Notes: generated by a model from the letters alone, not told the origin. Numbered from the stretch's first letter, positions 23,401 through 38,400 are shown. The stretch is DNA of 64,000 nucleotides from Vandiemenella viatica (GCA_031002005.1 CM061919.1:172839121-172903120); one strand, 5' to 3'. A program made the numbers and translations.

Positions 23401-26400
23401 TTAGGCCCAACGAACCAAGCCGCTGCTGCCGGCCGACCTCCTTTCCCGGTCTCGTGTCCCCGATTATATCAACACATTCAGCCGATAGAGGGCACCACAG
23501 GGGCACAGCGCTCTCTCGCGGGCAACTAGCACGCGGGCTCAGCATCAGAAGTCGATCGCGGGCGGGGAAATTAAATAATGCGAGCCGAGCACGGCTCACC
23601 ATCTCAGGATAATAGACCCTAATGATCTCATTAAAATCTGTCACTCAATATCTCTGCCATTTCCATTCTTATCTACAATTGTCTGAATACCTCCCTTTCC
23701 CCTAGGTTTATCTAAATGCATCCATCACTGGTCCACCTGCACCAGTTATATTCTTCATCAGCCCATCTTTAGCTTCCCTGTTTGTTGTTATTAATTGCTT
23801 GTTTAGATGTTTTAAGTCTTTCCTACCGCCTTGCTGTCTCTCAACTCTGTAGTGTTCTCTTCTCACTGATGTCTTTAACCTCTTCACTTCCCTGTTGTAG
23901 TATGTAGCAATGTAGGTTCTGTACTTCTCGTTACTTTCTGTATTGGAATAAATATTTCGTCTTCATTTTTTATTTCCTTGAACTCTTCGCACTTCGATTA
24001 CACTGTAATTGTGCCTTCCTTTTATTTGCTGAAACTCTCCGTGATTTTTTTTTTTTTTTTTTAATTTCTAAATCTGTGCCTTTTTATAGTTGTACCTATT
24101 TCCACCTTCAATTTTGGCCACTGGTTTACTGAAACCCCTAATATCTATTAGTACTGCATTGTGATCACTTATTCCTTCAGTTACTTGACACCCCTCGAGA
24201 TTTTCAACAGGTTTCATTAGAAAGGCATCCAACACGTTTGGTCCCCTTGTGTTCTGGTCTACCATTTATGTAACGCCTCCTTGTCCTACTGTGGTATTTG
24301 CAAATCTCTGTTTCCATGTGTTGTTAATCTTATTTCCTACCATTTTACACCTGGTAAATTTAAATCCTCACCAGTAATAAGCACTCTTTGCTCATCTCTA
24401 AATTGTGGATATGAATTCATTTGCTCCCAAAATGTCTCATCTCCATAATTAATTCGTCTACTGTGGTAAGCTGATTTATTTTCTTTTATTGTCCCACATA
24501 AATCTCTTCCAAGTAATTCTTAGTCATGATCTATGAACACTAGAGAACTGTAGTAACCTTTGGTAACCAATATGAATACCCCTCCACCAATTGCCCTCTA
24601 TCTCTGGCGGTAACCATTGCGGAAAACCTCATTGTCTAGTACTCCTTCTTTTTACCAAAATTTTATCCATATGTTTTCAAATTCTATTACTTTGTTCATT
24701 ATACTTCTACAGTTCACCAGTAATCCTCTTATAATCAGCTTTTTATATATTTTCAGTGTTAACCTGCGTCTTTCCAGTTGTATCCTGGTCTGTTATTATT
24801 TCATATTTTGCACCTACAATCGTTATCCCTTAGATAACTTATATTTATCCTGTCACCAACAATCCCTAAACTAAAAATGGCACAGTCCTGATCCCATTGT
24901 ATTCCGTCGACCATAGTTGGGTAAGGGACCTTTTGCCTTCTGATGTGAGATGATAGAATGTTACAAAGCACTGACAGCAACTGTAAATGAGTAGTTATGA
25001 TGCGCATGATTTAGTGGAGTTGTGCGTCCACCATCTGGATGTGATGCCTATTGGCCACACGCAAGAGGAGTATTCAGCTGAGAAGTAAGTCAATGCCAAC
25101 GCTGTTGCTCTTAAAGTATTGGCATCAACTCCCCCAGGATGTTTCCTCCAGCCGTTGACGTATTGTTTGGACTTTTAAGCTTGGCAGAACTCTGTATGCT
25201 GAAGGTGCCTTTTATAAGTGAGGATAACCTGTTTAATGTTACTCCCATGTATTTTGAGGTACTGTTATATTCCAGTAACTGATCTTGAACATTATAGTTG
25301 TCCGGTAGTTAATTTGTTTGTTGCTTAGGTGGAATATAGCTATTTCGGTTGGGTTTTTTTTTTTTTTTTTTGTTTTTTTGCAAATTAGATTGAAGGCACC
25401 GTCTTCGAAAGTAGGCATACATTTCCTGAAAGTCGTGACTCAGTATTTCTTCAGCCACTGCGAAGTTAGTTCTTTGCGCTGTAATAATGATATCATCAGT
25501 ATATCTGAACTTGCGAGAGACAGTGTCTGTCAGGTCATGAGTATAAAGGTTAAAGAGTGTAGGGAAGAGAATCGAGTGTTGTAGTAGGCCATTATTTTGC
25601 TTGCGAAATCTTCTACTGCTGAGCTCACTGGCTTGCTGGAACACTATGTTCCAAGTCAGGCCTTTAGTAATGAGAACGTTGCAGTGGTGGGAGGAGAAAG
25701 AATTTAACTTCTCGTAATAGCCAATTTCTGCTGAGATACCGATATAAACCTTACTTCCAGTCAGCTCTCAGACTGAATCTTTGTCAGTTTCCAGGACGCT
25801 GGCATCACACACTATGAGCTGTACTTCATGGATGGTGGCATACCTCCATATTCCATTGTCGACGAGTTCTTCCGCATTGTGGAGTCATCTCCGGGAGTTG
25901 TTGCGGTCCACTGCAAGGTGAGTTGATATTTTTTCAGTTAGTTATTATTACAGTCGGGAGAGGATTGTGCGAAAGGAACGCGAATGAAATAGTTCGTAGC
26001 CTTTATGAAGGACATATCCCGATACACGGCCGGAGTGGTCACCAGCGCAACAAGATGGACATGTTTCATGGTATTAACAGCCATACTGACTTCAAAAATA
26101 ATCAGTCCTTCATCTCAGGATTAACTATTACTTCATAAAAAAAATGTAAAAAAAAAATTGCAAAGTTCGAAAAAAAGTCAGGTAAATAAGATTATTTTTA
26201 AAAAATATTCTGAAAAAAGGAAAGAATTTGGTTATGATAACTGTTTATTTTCGGTTAAAAAAAAACATAGATGTCAAGTAACCTAGTGTTTGTTGGCAGT
26301 GAGCTAGAGTTACTCCTTGACGTATCTGTTTTCTACTATTATTAGTTTTATTGTTGTATATAAAACAACGCCTGGCTGCTGGTAGTTAGTTATATGAGTT

Positions 26401-29400
26401 ACAATACTGAGGTTCGGCTTCGCATTTAGGAGTTTGGGAGTTCATCTTCCATGGTTTCGGTTTTCTATAGTTTCTCGAAATCATTTCAGGTGATGTCTGG
26501 ATGGTTTCTTCGTAAGGTCATGACGAAATTAATTCCAGTTTCCCGCCTCTAGTGACTTCAACGTCAACGAGACGTAAATCCCAAAGCAACAAAAAAAAAA
26601 AAAAAATCATTACTATGCCCTTGGTGTTTCATACACTGGATTTTTTTTAAATGTTTAACGTTACTATTGCATTATTTTCTGCGTTCCAGGGAACATCTTT
26701 CAATTTTTTCAAACTCAGTTGACGCCAACAGAATTAATGTCAACCAGTCGTCCAAGTTTTGTCGCGAGACACTGAGGCTCGTACGGTTGGGTTATATAAT
26801 TTTACTTGGGGGTTATGGGTGGTTAAAAACTATGCTCCTGGCTAGCTTGTTCGCGCTTCTCTGTAATATATTCTTCTGCCTTCTGGAACCTTCTTACAAA
26901 CTTGGTATTAAAATAAATTACCAAAGAAGTATGGAAAAAACCTATAAAATTACAGAAAAAAGACACAAAAATTAAAACTAGTGACCGACCGAAGATTCGG
27001 TTTCGGCCAAAAGTCGAAACTTCGGCCGTGCCGAAACTCACTGTTGGTGAATTGTCGAGCGTCGTTCGATTAACATCGGGTGAGTTCGTTGCTCGTATGT
27101 GGGCGGGACAATATACGCATGTCGTCGGAGTAATCTACTTGGTGAAAATGTAGAAAAATTGCTTTTCTTAGCATACAATATAAGACTTTTTAATTACGAA
27201 TATTAAAATTAATTAGTAACCTGATAAAAACATTTAGTTTTTAAAAAAAATTAAGTACTTGATTGTAGTACAAATTCATTGTAATCTTTGTTGAGACTAA
27301 ACAATTAGGTAATTCTCTTTCTTTTCTTTCTTTGTTGAAACTGATATTATATACGGTTAACTGTTCAGTTATTGATATGGTAGATTCTTTGAAATATTTG
27401 GGCGTAACATTATAAAGTACATGAAATGGGACTTGCACATTAATTCGATCGTAGGTAGAGCTAATTCTAGGCCTGCGATATATAGGTCGAATCTTAAAAG
27501 ATTGTTATGAACAAAGGAAGACAAATCTCTTGTGCGTCCACATTTGGACCACTGTTCTGCCATGTGGGATCCATTTCGTAAGGGGTTGATTGACAGTATA
27601 TAGAAAAATACGGAAAAGAACCGCTTTGATTCGTGACCCCTTGCTACAATCCATACGAAAGCGTCACATAACTGATTAGTAGATTGGGCTGGGAGTCTCT
27701 GGTAGATAGACGACGCACGTTTCGTTTGAACTTATTGGTAAAAATGCATACACCCACTTTCACTTAAGATTGCGGTGAAATACTTCGTCCACCAACATGT
27801 TTGGGGAGTAATGACAGGAAAGATAAGATTAAGGTGGCCATACACCATCGCTTCATCCGTCCAAATGGAGCGACGCCACTCCATTATCGTGTCGTCTGTG
27901 GGGAAACTGATGTGGATGACGTGGACTGACAGGATTATTTGGTTGGATATCCGGTCAGTCCAATATCCATCAGTTCCGTCCATCATGCCATCAAGCCGAC
28001 TGACGGTGTGTGAGGAAAACCACGTGGAGCGACATCAAGCCATCACTTCAGTCGGCTCGTGTGTGGTGAAACCGTGGTCCAAACAGTTCTCATTCTGTCG
28101 CCGACCACCGAGCAGAACATCAGTGCCTGAGTGGACTATGCAAACCAGAGGCGGCCTTAGGGGGTGGCGAGCAGGGCAATCGCCCGGGACCTCGCTCTTG
28201 CAGGAACCCCGCGCAACAACCCGTGTAGAAAAAGTTTATATTTAAAATTTATTTTTATTCTTAGCTATTACTTAAAACAGCAAAAAAACTTGGTTAATTC
28301 GTAGTAAAGTATATATTAATAGTAAAAAGTGCCTAAATAAAATTTCTCATTTAGATTTATACAAAATCACATTCGTATAAAAGTAAGATTAACGGTATCA
28401 GAATTGATTAATTTTGCAGTAAATAATATTGTTTGTGATTTTACTGTGAAACATAATTGAAAAATTCGTTATTATCTGAATTTCGCGCCTCGCGCATCAT
28501 AAAACTCACTTGAATGTTCGGTTTTGTTACTTTCATCGCGTTTTCGATTTACATTCGGGGAATTCACGTGTTTCATTTCGTTAGTCAACTCTTGTCACCT
28601 TACACTTATATTGCTAGCAGCAGTTAGTTCTAGCCACACTTGATGATACTGGTCCGCATTGTCACCGCACCGACAGTTGGCCGAGTGACGGCTCGTCCCT
28701 CTCGCGTCCACAGTGTGTTCGTAGCTCATCCGTGTGACGGACGGGTTCCTACTCGGTCTTCAGCCTTCCTTAACGTTTTCATGTAGTTGTTTCACCTAAT
28801 CAATGTTAAAAAATCTCTGTTAAAGTTAGTTGCGTAAGGTACTTTATAATCTACAAAAGCAATAAAGTGCTGTAAAATACATTTTGAACATGACTCACGT
28901 TATCACCTCACCGATATTCAAACGCAGTTTTCAGAAACCACCATTGAAAGTCTTTTGCACAGTATACTGGATTGAAAGATTCTCACGTTTCTGAACGCAA
29001 CCACAATGGAATGTCAAACGTTAATCACATCCCACTTGGCGTGTTTCTTCTGTTTGTGGTTACTTTCGATTCATACGATGTTTTTTTTTTTTATTAATTA
29101 AAGATGAGATCATTATATATTTTAATTTAAATTCAGACAGTAAACATGCTGTATAAAATTTCATGTAGTCTTAAAGACCTTGCTAGCTGCATAGTGCAGC
29201 TCTCACGTAGCCACCTAACTTACTTTGGTAACCCTACTAGGAAAAGAAGACCTACAGTTTACCGTGGATTCCAACCACGGAGTGTCCTACCATTTCGCAT
29301 TAACAAATCAATGCTTTGCCAGAGAAAAATTCAATTTTAAGACACATAAAAGTTGCAACCTAGACAGGGATTTTAACCGGGAATCTTCCGTACCTCAATC

Positions 29401-32400
29401 TCAACCCGTTGTTACCTAAGACACTCAAATTTATGAGTAAACAAAAATATGTTTCCAAACGTAATAAAATAAATATACTCTTTTTCTATGAAATTTACTT
29501 TGTTTCTGCTATCTCAAAATAAAAAAAATAAAAATAGGGTGCTACCTTTGTGACAGTATGTGATGTGAATAGAACAGAGTTCGCCAATTGAACGTAGGGT
29601 CATCGCGACAAGATTTACGTTTTGGCGGCTGACTGGGAATCTCGAGAGCACTACACGCAACAAGGTGAATTGAGAGTGTAAATGTGCTCCTAAAATTGAC
29701 TCAAGTTGCGACAAGAAACAAGCCCATTAATTTATGACATATTGCTCTTTGAGACTATACAGTATTACTTTTTAGGAAAAATAAACTTATTTTTTTAAAA
29801 AAGTTTGTTTGGGAAATTTCATAGGGGTACATGGAATTGTGAGTTTGAGAAACCCTGTTTAAAGAATGACGCAATCTATATTTTACAATCATCTGATCAA
29901 CATGAAAGTGAGATTGAAGAGAGATTTTTTAAGGTAATCGATACTACGAAGCATTTGGCCATAAGGACCGAAACTTTCTGAACTGCTTCCTTACGCTTCT
30001 CCATATCCACCAGACCACACCGTTAAAAAGTAAACCAAACCAATGACGGCGAGGTGTCGGACGATATGCTGTGTTGTTTGAACTAACTTCAATCGAGTGA
30101 GTAGAAGTGAAGTGGCGTTGCGGTGACTGGTCGGACTAGTATTAGTCTAGTGTGGACCGACATAAATGCATTACAAAATCGTTTGTGCAACATTTATCTT
30201 TCAGTACGTATATAAAAATTAAACGATATTACGTTTTAATGAATCTTACGTTATTAACAGAACTTATAGTGAAGATTGAGTGTAAAAGCACTTGTAAATT
30301 ATTTCTGAGTTTTATGTGCACAAGAAGGTGTATGAAATGAGTTCGCGTTGGATCGTGATGCCGGTAGAAAATCTGAGTCGGGTAGTTCAAAAAAGAACGA
30401 GCTATCGAAAGAAAGCTGGTGCTTTAATTAAAGATTTTAGTCTTAGCCAAAGCCAAAGCCGCAACATTATTTTTAAATCCCTGCGTACGTCATTCAAGGC
30501 ATTTATATGCCTTAGTTTATAATCATTACTAATTTGTCTTTTAGTTAACGTTTGTAAATCTTCTAATANNNNNNNNNNNNNNNNNNNNNNNNNNNNNNNN
30601 NNNNNNNNNNNNNNNNNNNNNNNNNNNNNNNNNNNNNNNNNNNNNNNNNNNNNNNNNNNNNNNNNNNNNNNNNNNNNNNNNNNNNNNNNNNNNNNNNNNN
30701 NNNNNNNNNNNNNNNNNNNNNNNNNNNNNNNNNNNNNNNNNNNNNNNNNNNNNNNNNNNNNNNNNNNNNNNNNNNNNNNNNNNNNNNNNNNNNNNNNNNN
30801 NNNNNNNNNNNNNNNNNNNNNNNNNNNNNNNNNNNNNNNNNNNNNNNNNNNNNNNNNNNNNNNNNNNNNNNNNNNNNNNNNNNNNNNNNNNNNNNNNNNN
30901 NNNNNNNNNNNNNNNNNNNNNNNNNNNNNNNNNNNNNNNNNNNNNNNNNNNNNNNNNNNNNNNNNNNNNNNNNNNNNNNNNNNNNNNNNNNNNNNNNNNN
31001 NNNNNNNNNNNNNNNNNNNNNNNNNNNNNNNNNNNNNNNNNNNNNNNNNNNNNNNNNNNNNNNNNNNNNNNNNNNNNNNNNNNNNNNNNNNNNNNNNNNN
31101 NNNNNNNNNNNNNNNNNNNNNNNNNNNNNNNNNNNNNNNNNNNNNNNNNNNNNNNNNNNNNNNNNNNNNNNNNNNNNNNNNNNNNNNNNNNNNNNNNNNN
31201 NNNNNNNNNNNNNNNNNNNNNNNNNNNNNNNNNNNNNNNNNNNNNNNNNNNNNNNNNNNNNNNNNNNNNNNNNNNNNNNNNNNNNNNNNNNNNNNNNNNN
31301 NNNNNNNNNNNNNNNNNNNNNNNNNNNNNNNNNNNNNNNNNNNNNNNNNNNNNNNNNNNNNNNNNNNNNNNNNNNNNNNNNNNNNNNNNNNNNNNNNNNN
31401 NNNNNNNNNNNNNNNNNNNNNNNNNNNNNNNNNNNNNNNNNNNNNNNNNNNNNNNNNNNNNNNNNNNNNNNNNNNNNNNNNNNNNNNNNNNNNNNNNNNN
31501 NNNNNNNNNNNNNNNNNNNNNNNNNNNNNNNNNNNNNNNNNNNNNNNNNNNNNNNNNNNNNNNNNNNNTGAGTAGTTATGATGCGCATGATTTAGTGGAG
31601 TTGTGCGTCCACCATCTGGATGTGATGCCTATTGGCCACACGCAAGAGGAGTATTCAGCTGAGAAGTAAGTCAATGCCAACGCTGTTGCTCTTAAAGTAT
31701 TGGCATCAACTCCCCCAGGATGTTTCCTCCAGCCGTTGACGTATTGTTTGGACTTTTAAGCTTGGCAGAACTCTGTATGCTGAAGGTGCCTTTTATAAGT
31801 GAGGATAACCTGTTTAATGTTACTCCCATGTATTTTGAGGTACTGTTATATTCCAGTAACTGATCTTGAACATTATAGTTGTCCGGTAGTTAATTTGTTT
31901 GTTGCTTAGGTGGAATATAGCTATTTCGGTTGGGTTTTTTTTTTTTTTTTTTGCAAATTAGATTGAAGGCACCGTCTTCGAAAGTAGGCATACATTTCCT
32001 GAAAGTCGTGACTCAGTATTTCTTCAGCCACTGCGAAGTTAGTTCTTTGCGCTGTAATAATGATATCATCAGTATATCTGAACTTGCGAGAGACAGTGTC
32101 TGTCAGGTCATGAGTATAAAGGTTAAAGAGTGTAGGGAAGAGAATCGAGTGTTGTAGTAGGCCATTATTTTGCTTGCGAAATCTTCTACTGCTGAGCTCA
32201 CTGGCTCCAAGTCAGGCCTTTAGTAATGAGAACGTTGCAGTGGTGGGAGGAGAAAGAATTTAACTTCTCGTAATAGCCAATTTCTGCTGAGATACCGATA
32301 TAAACCTTACTTCCAGTCAGCTCTCAGACTGAATCTTTGTCAGTTTCCAGGACGCTGGCATCACACACTATGAGCTGTACTTCATGGATGGTGGCATACC

Positions 32401-35400
32401 TCCATATTCCATTGTCGACGAGTTCTTCCGCATTGTGGAGTCATCTCCGGGAGTTGTTGCGGTCCACTGCAAGGTGAGTTGATATTTTTTCAGTTAGTTA
32501 TTATTACAGTCGGGAGAGGATTGTGCGAAAGGAACGCGAATGAAATAGTTCGTAGCCTTTATGAAGGACATATCCCGATACACGGCCGGAGTGGTCACCA
32601 GCGCAACAAGATGGACATGTTTCATGGTATTAACAGCCATACTGACTTCAAAAATAATCAGTCCTTCATCTCAGGATTAACTATTACTTCATTCCAGAAG
32701 TAGATTTAAAAAAATGTAAAAAAAAATTGCAAAGTTCGAAAAAAAGTCAGGTAAATAAGATTATTTTAAAAAATATTCTGAAAAAAGGAAAGAATTTGGT
32801 TATGATAAGCTTTTATTTTCGGTTAAAAAAAAACATAGATTGTTTGTTGGCAGTGAGCTAGAGTTACTCCTTGACGTATCTGTTTTCTACTATTATTAGT
32901 TTTATTGTTGTATATAAAACAACGCCTGGCTGCTGGTAGTTAGTTATATGAGTTACAATACTGAGGTTCGGCTTCGCATTTAGGAGTTTGGGAGTTCATC
33001 TTCCATGGTTTCGGTTTTCTATAGTTTCTCGAAATCATTTCAGGTGATGTCTGGATGGTTTCTTCGTAAGGTCATGACGAAATTAATTCCAGTTTCCCGC
33101 CTCTAGTGACTTCAACGTCAACGAGACGTAAATCCCAAAGCAACAAAAAAAAAAAAAAAAATCATTACTATGCCCTTGGTGTTTCATACACTGGATTTTT
33201 TTTTATTTTTGAATGTTTAACGTTACTATTGCATTATTTTCTGCGTTCCAGGGAACATCTTTCAATTTTTTCAAACTCAGTTGACGCCAACAGAATTAAT
33301 GTCAACCAGTCGTCCAAGTTTTGTCGCGAGACACTGAGGCTCGTACGGTTGGGTTATATAATTTTACTTGGGGGTTATGGGTGGTTAAAAACTATGCTCC
33401 TGGCTAGCTTGTTGTTCGCGCTTCTCTGTAATATATTCTTCTGCCTTCTGGAACCTTCTTACAAACTTGGTATTAAAATAAATTACCAAAAAGTATGGAA
33501 AAACCTATAAAATTACAGAAAAAAGACACAAAAATTAAAACTAGTGACCGACCGAAGATTCGGTTTCGGCCAAAAGTCGAAACTTCGGCCGTGCCGAAAC
33601 TCACTGTTGGTGAATTGTCGAGCGTCGTTCGATTAACATCGGGTGAGTTCGTTGCTCGTATGTGGAGCACTGGCGGGACAATATACGCATGTCGTCGGAG
33701 TAATCTACTTGGTGAAAATGTAGAAAATTGCTTTTCTTAGCATACAATATAAGACTTTTTAATTACGAATATTAAAATTAATTAGTAACCTGATAAAAAC
33801 ATTTAGTTTAAAAAAAAATTAAGTACTTGATTGTAGTACAAATTCTCTTTCTTTTCTTTCTTTGTTGAAACTGATATTTATACGGTTAACTGTTCAGTTA
33901 TTGATATGGTAGATTCTTTGAAATATTTGGGCGTAACATTATAAACGTACATGAAATGGGACTTGCACATTAATTCGATCGTAGGTAGAGCTAATTCTAG
34001 GCTGCGATTTATAGGTCGAATCTTAAAAGATTGTTATGAACAAAGGAAGACAAATCTCTTGTGCGTCCACATTTGGACCACTGTTCTGCCATGTGGGATC
34101 CATTTCGTAAGGGGTTGATTGACAGTATATAGAAAAATACGGAAAAGAACCGCTTGATTCGTGACCCCTTGCTACAATCCATACGAAAGCGTCACATAAC
34201 TGATTAGTAGATTGGGCTGGGAGTCTCTGGTAGATAGACGACGCACGTTTCGTTTGAACTTATTGGTAAAAATGCATACACCCACTTTCACTTAAGATTG
34301 CGGTGAAATACTTCGTCCACCAACATGTTTGGGGAGTAATGACAGGAAAGATAAGATTAAGGTGGCCATACACGATCGCTTCATCCGTCCAAATGGAGCG
34401 ACGCCACTCCATTATCGTGTCGTCTGTGGGGAAACTGATGTGGATGACGTGGACTGACAGGATTATTTGGATATCCGGTCAGTCCAATATCCATCAGTTC
34501 CTTCCATCATGCCATCAAGCCGACTGACGGTGTGTGAGGAAAACCACGTGGAGCGACATCAAGCCATCACTTCAGTCGGCTCGTGTGTGGTGAAACCGTG
34601 GTCCAAACAGTTCTGTCGCCGACCACCGAGCAGACAACATCAGTGCCTTGAGTGGACTATGCAAACCAGAGGCGGCCTTAGGGGGTGGCGAGCAGGGCAA
34701 TCGCCCGGGACCTCGCTCTTGCAGGAACCCCGCGCAACAACCCGTGTAGAAAAAAGTTTATATTTAAAATTTATTTTATTCTTAGCTATTACTTAAAACA
34801 GCAAAAAAACTTGGTTAATTCGTAGTAAAGTATATATTAATAGTAAAAAGTGCCTAAATAAAATTTCTCATTTAGATTTATACAAAATCACATTCGTATA
34901 AAAGTAAGATTAACGGTATCAGAATTGATTAATTTTGCAGTAAATAATATTGTTTGTGATTTTACTGTGAAACATAATTGAAAAATTCGTTATTATCTGA
35001 ATTTCGCGCCTCGCGCATCATAAAACTCACTTGAATGTTCGGTTTTGTTACTTTCATCGCGTTTTCGATTTACATTCGGGGAATTCACGTGTTTCATTTC
35101 GTTAGTCAACTCTTGTCACCTTACACTTATATTGCTAGCAGCAGTTAGTTCTAGCCACACTTGACTGATACTGGTCCGCATTGTCACCGCACCGACAGTT
35201 GGCCGAGTGACGGCTCGTCCCTCTCGCGTCCACAGTGTTGTTCGTAGCTCATCCGTGTGACGGACGGGTTCCTACTCGGTCTTCAGCCTTCCTTAACGTT
35301 TTCATGTAGTTGTTTCACCTAATCAATGTTAAAAAATCTCTGTTTAAGTTAGTTGCGTAAGGTACTTTATAATCTACAAAAGCAATAAAGTGCGTAAAAT

Positions 35401-38400
35401 ACATTTTGAACATGACTCACGTTATCACCTCACCGATATTCAAACGCAGTTTTCAGAAACCACCATTGAAAGTCTTTTGCACAGTATACTGGATTGAAAG
35501 ATTCTCACGTTTCTGAACGCAACCACAATGGAATGTCAAACGTTAATCACATCCCACTTGGCGTGTTTCTTCTGTTTGTGGTTACTTTCGATTCATACGA
35601 TGTTTTTCTTTTATTAATTAAAGGATTATATATTTTAATTTAAATTCAGACAGTAAACATGCTGTATAAAATTTCATGTAGTCTTAAAGACCTTGCTAGC
35701 TGCATAGTGCAGCTCTCACGTAGCCACCTAACTTACTTTGGTAACCCTACTAGGAAAAGAAGACCTACAGTTTACCGTGGAATTCCAACCACGGAGTGTC
35801 CTACCATTTCGCATTAACAAATCAATGCTTTGCCAGAGATAAAATTCAATTTTAAGACACGTAAAAGTTGCAACCTAGACAGGGATTTTAACCGGGAATC
35901 TTCCGTACCTCAATCTCAACCCGTTGTTACCTAAGACACTCAAATTTATGAGTAAACAAAAATATGTTTCCAAACGTAATAAAATAAATATACTCTTTTT
36001 CTATGAAATTTACTTTGTTTCTGCTATCTCAAAATAAAAAAAATAAAAATAGGGTGCTACCTTTGTGACAGTATGTGATGTGAATAGAACAGAGTTCGCC
36101 AATTGAACGTAGGGTCATCGCGACAAGATTTACGTTTTGGCGGCTGACTGGGAATCTCGAAAGCACTACACGCAACAAGGTGAATTGAGAGTGTAAATGT
36201 GCTCCTAAAATTGACTCAAGTTGCGACAAGAAACAAGCCCATTAATTTATGACATATTGCTCTTTGAGACTATATTACTCTTTTTAGGAAAAATAAACTT
36301 ATTTTTTTAAAAAGTTTGTTTGGGAAATTTCATAGGGGTACATGGAATTGTGAGTTTGAGAAACCCTGTTTAAAGAATGACGCAATCTATATTTTACAAT
36401 CATCTGATCAACATGAAAGTGAGATTGAAGAGAGATTTTTTAAGGTAATCGATACTACGAAGCATTTGGCCATAAGGACCGAAACTTTCTGAACTGCTTC
36501 CTTACGCTTCTCCATATCCACCAGACCACACCGTTAAAAAGTAAACCAAACCAATGACGGCGAGGTGTCGGACGATATGCTGTGTTGTTTGAACTAACTT
36601 CAATCGAGTGAGTAGAAGTGAAGTGGCGTTGCGGTGACTGGTCGGACTAGTATTAGTCTAGTGTGGACCGACATAAATGCATTACAAAATCGTTTGTGCA
36701 ACATTTATCTTTCAGTACGTATATAAAAATTAAACGATATTACGTTTTAATGAATCTTACGTTATTAACAGAACTTATAGTGAAGATTGAGTGTAAAAGC
36801 ACTTGTAAATTATTTCTGAGTTTTATGTGCACAAGAAGGTGTATGAAATGAGTTCGCGTTGGATCGTGATGCCGGTAGAAAATCTGAGTCGGGTAGTTCA
36901 AAAAAGAAACGAGCTATCGAAAGAAAGCTGGTGCTTTAATTAAAGATTTTAGTCTTAGCCAAAGCCGCAACATTATTTTTAAATCCCTGCGTACGTCATT
37001 CAAGGCATTTATATGCCTTAGTTTATAATCATTACTAATTTGTCTTTTAGTTAACGTTTGTAAATCTTCTAATATAATATTTTAAAATTTATTTATTTAT
37101 AATTGTTGCGTTTCTCGTCAGTCATAAGAAATACCTACTTTCTGATCACATACTTTGCACAAAGGACAAGGGCCTCGCAAAAATCTGCCGCCCGCCTCCT
37201 CGCAATGGTTAAGGTCGCCGCTGATGCAAACATTGTAGGCATTTTTTTTTTTTTTTAATTTGCTATAGAAATATTTGTTTTGCTACTAGTTAAGTATTAT
37301 TTTGAATGTAGAATTGAAAATAATACAGTTTTAAATACGATTAAGTAATACTTAGAACGATATTATTATATATTTTTTTACCATTTTTTAAAAATAAAAT
37401 AATGCCGTCTCAATAAGACTTTGTGCTGGAGATAATTGAGAAGTATAAGGACTTATCATGCTTGTAGGATCTCTAATCCTGACTACCATGACAAAATATA
37501 AATAAATGTGGCAATAGTCAATTGCTAATATTATTTAAAAATAAATACATAAACGCCAACAGAGAAACCGTGTTGGGAAATAAAAGATATAATTGTTTGC
37601 GGTCTTCTTTTTAAAAAGATCGTAGTATGATAAGATTAATTTTATATGAGCCTGCTTGTTTAAATATGTGGTTTTACAACATGTGACGTACCTGTCCCTA
37701 TTTTCGGCATGCTAAACTACTTAAATTTAATAAATCTGTTTTATAATCATTTTGTAGTATTTTTAAAAGTTTTCGTAATATCACAGAGCTTATTTTTTAT
37801 AATTTATTTAATCTTGGCATTTGTATTCAGTAGTCTATAGTTTGAATATCCTTTAAAATTAATTCGGGCTCATTTTATTTAGTACTTGGCATAACTAGAT
37901 TGTTGTATTGCAAATTGATAACCTATTGTTGTTTGCTTTGCCTAGTTTTTCATTGTCGTGGCTGACTGGAGTGATGGTGTATGTGCTACGCTTTTGGATT
38001 TCATCCATACGGATATCATCCAAATGTAGGGTTACCAGATGATGGTCTTCAAAAAAGAGGACATTTCTAGATTAATACTAAATTCTGCAAAAGTGTTGTG
38101 GGTTTCTCAACATTTACGGATGTTGCATTAAGATAAATTATAACTACACACTTAATAAATAAAAATATTTAAGATATGCATAATTCACTATACTTTTTGC
38201 AAATGAAACGTCTACAATAGGTAGTATAATACTTCATTTTATTAAATCATGCAACGTTACAACAATTTGTGGCACATTTTAATATAAACTACAAAAAATC
38301 ATCATTAGTACAGTTCTCATCTTCATCATTATTCCCTGAAGTACTCCGATATTTCTTTGATGAACCAATTTCTGAGAGTAATTTCTTATTTTCCAACAAA

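Larger units (their letters stand above)
21870..24990 (-). mobile_element. LINE ORF2 remnant (endonuclease to RT), itself interrupted
   Basis: Read on the - strand: at 24265-24068 an endonuclease end with [11 protein letters not shown] and [13 protein letters not shown]; then a basic linker ([18 protein letters not shown], about 23900-23650) and [15 protein letters not shown] to about 23605. After an insertion (22350-23605) comes [17 protein letters not shown] (about 22080-22000), and then the junction with the Gypsy element. The reading continues at 16582-16200. It is frameshifted in places and dead. Confidence 0.65.
24988..30568 (+). repeat. duplicated block, copy 1 (ends at assembly gap)
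   Basis: 5581 bp, near-identical to 31569-37074 apart from small indels and a few substitutions. Copy 2 starts with exactly the base after the gap and copy 1 ends with exactly the base before it. This is the pattern of two overlapping contig ends placed in tandem. Confidence 0.93.
31569..37074 (+). repeat. duplicated block, copy 2 (starts at assembly gap)
   Basis: 5506 bp matching 24988-30568. Differences are mainly indels in homopolymers and short words, for instance a missing 'gcttgctggaacactatgtt'-type segment near 32205. After 37074 the sequence continues uniquely, whereas copy 1 stops. Confidence 0.93.

Noticed and set aside
30563..31588. Open frame across the N gap
   Set aside because: It is an artefact of unspecified bases.
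24988..37074. True segmental duplication with exon duplication
   Set aside because: The boundaries coincide exactly with a 1000-N placeholder and the differences look allelic; an assembly artefact is simpler, though not proven.
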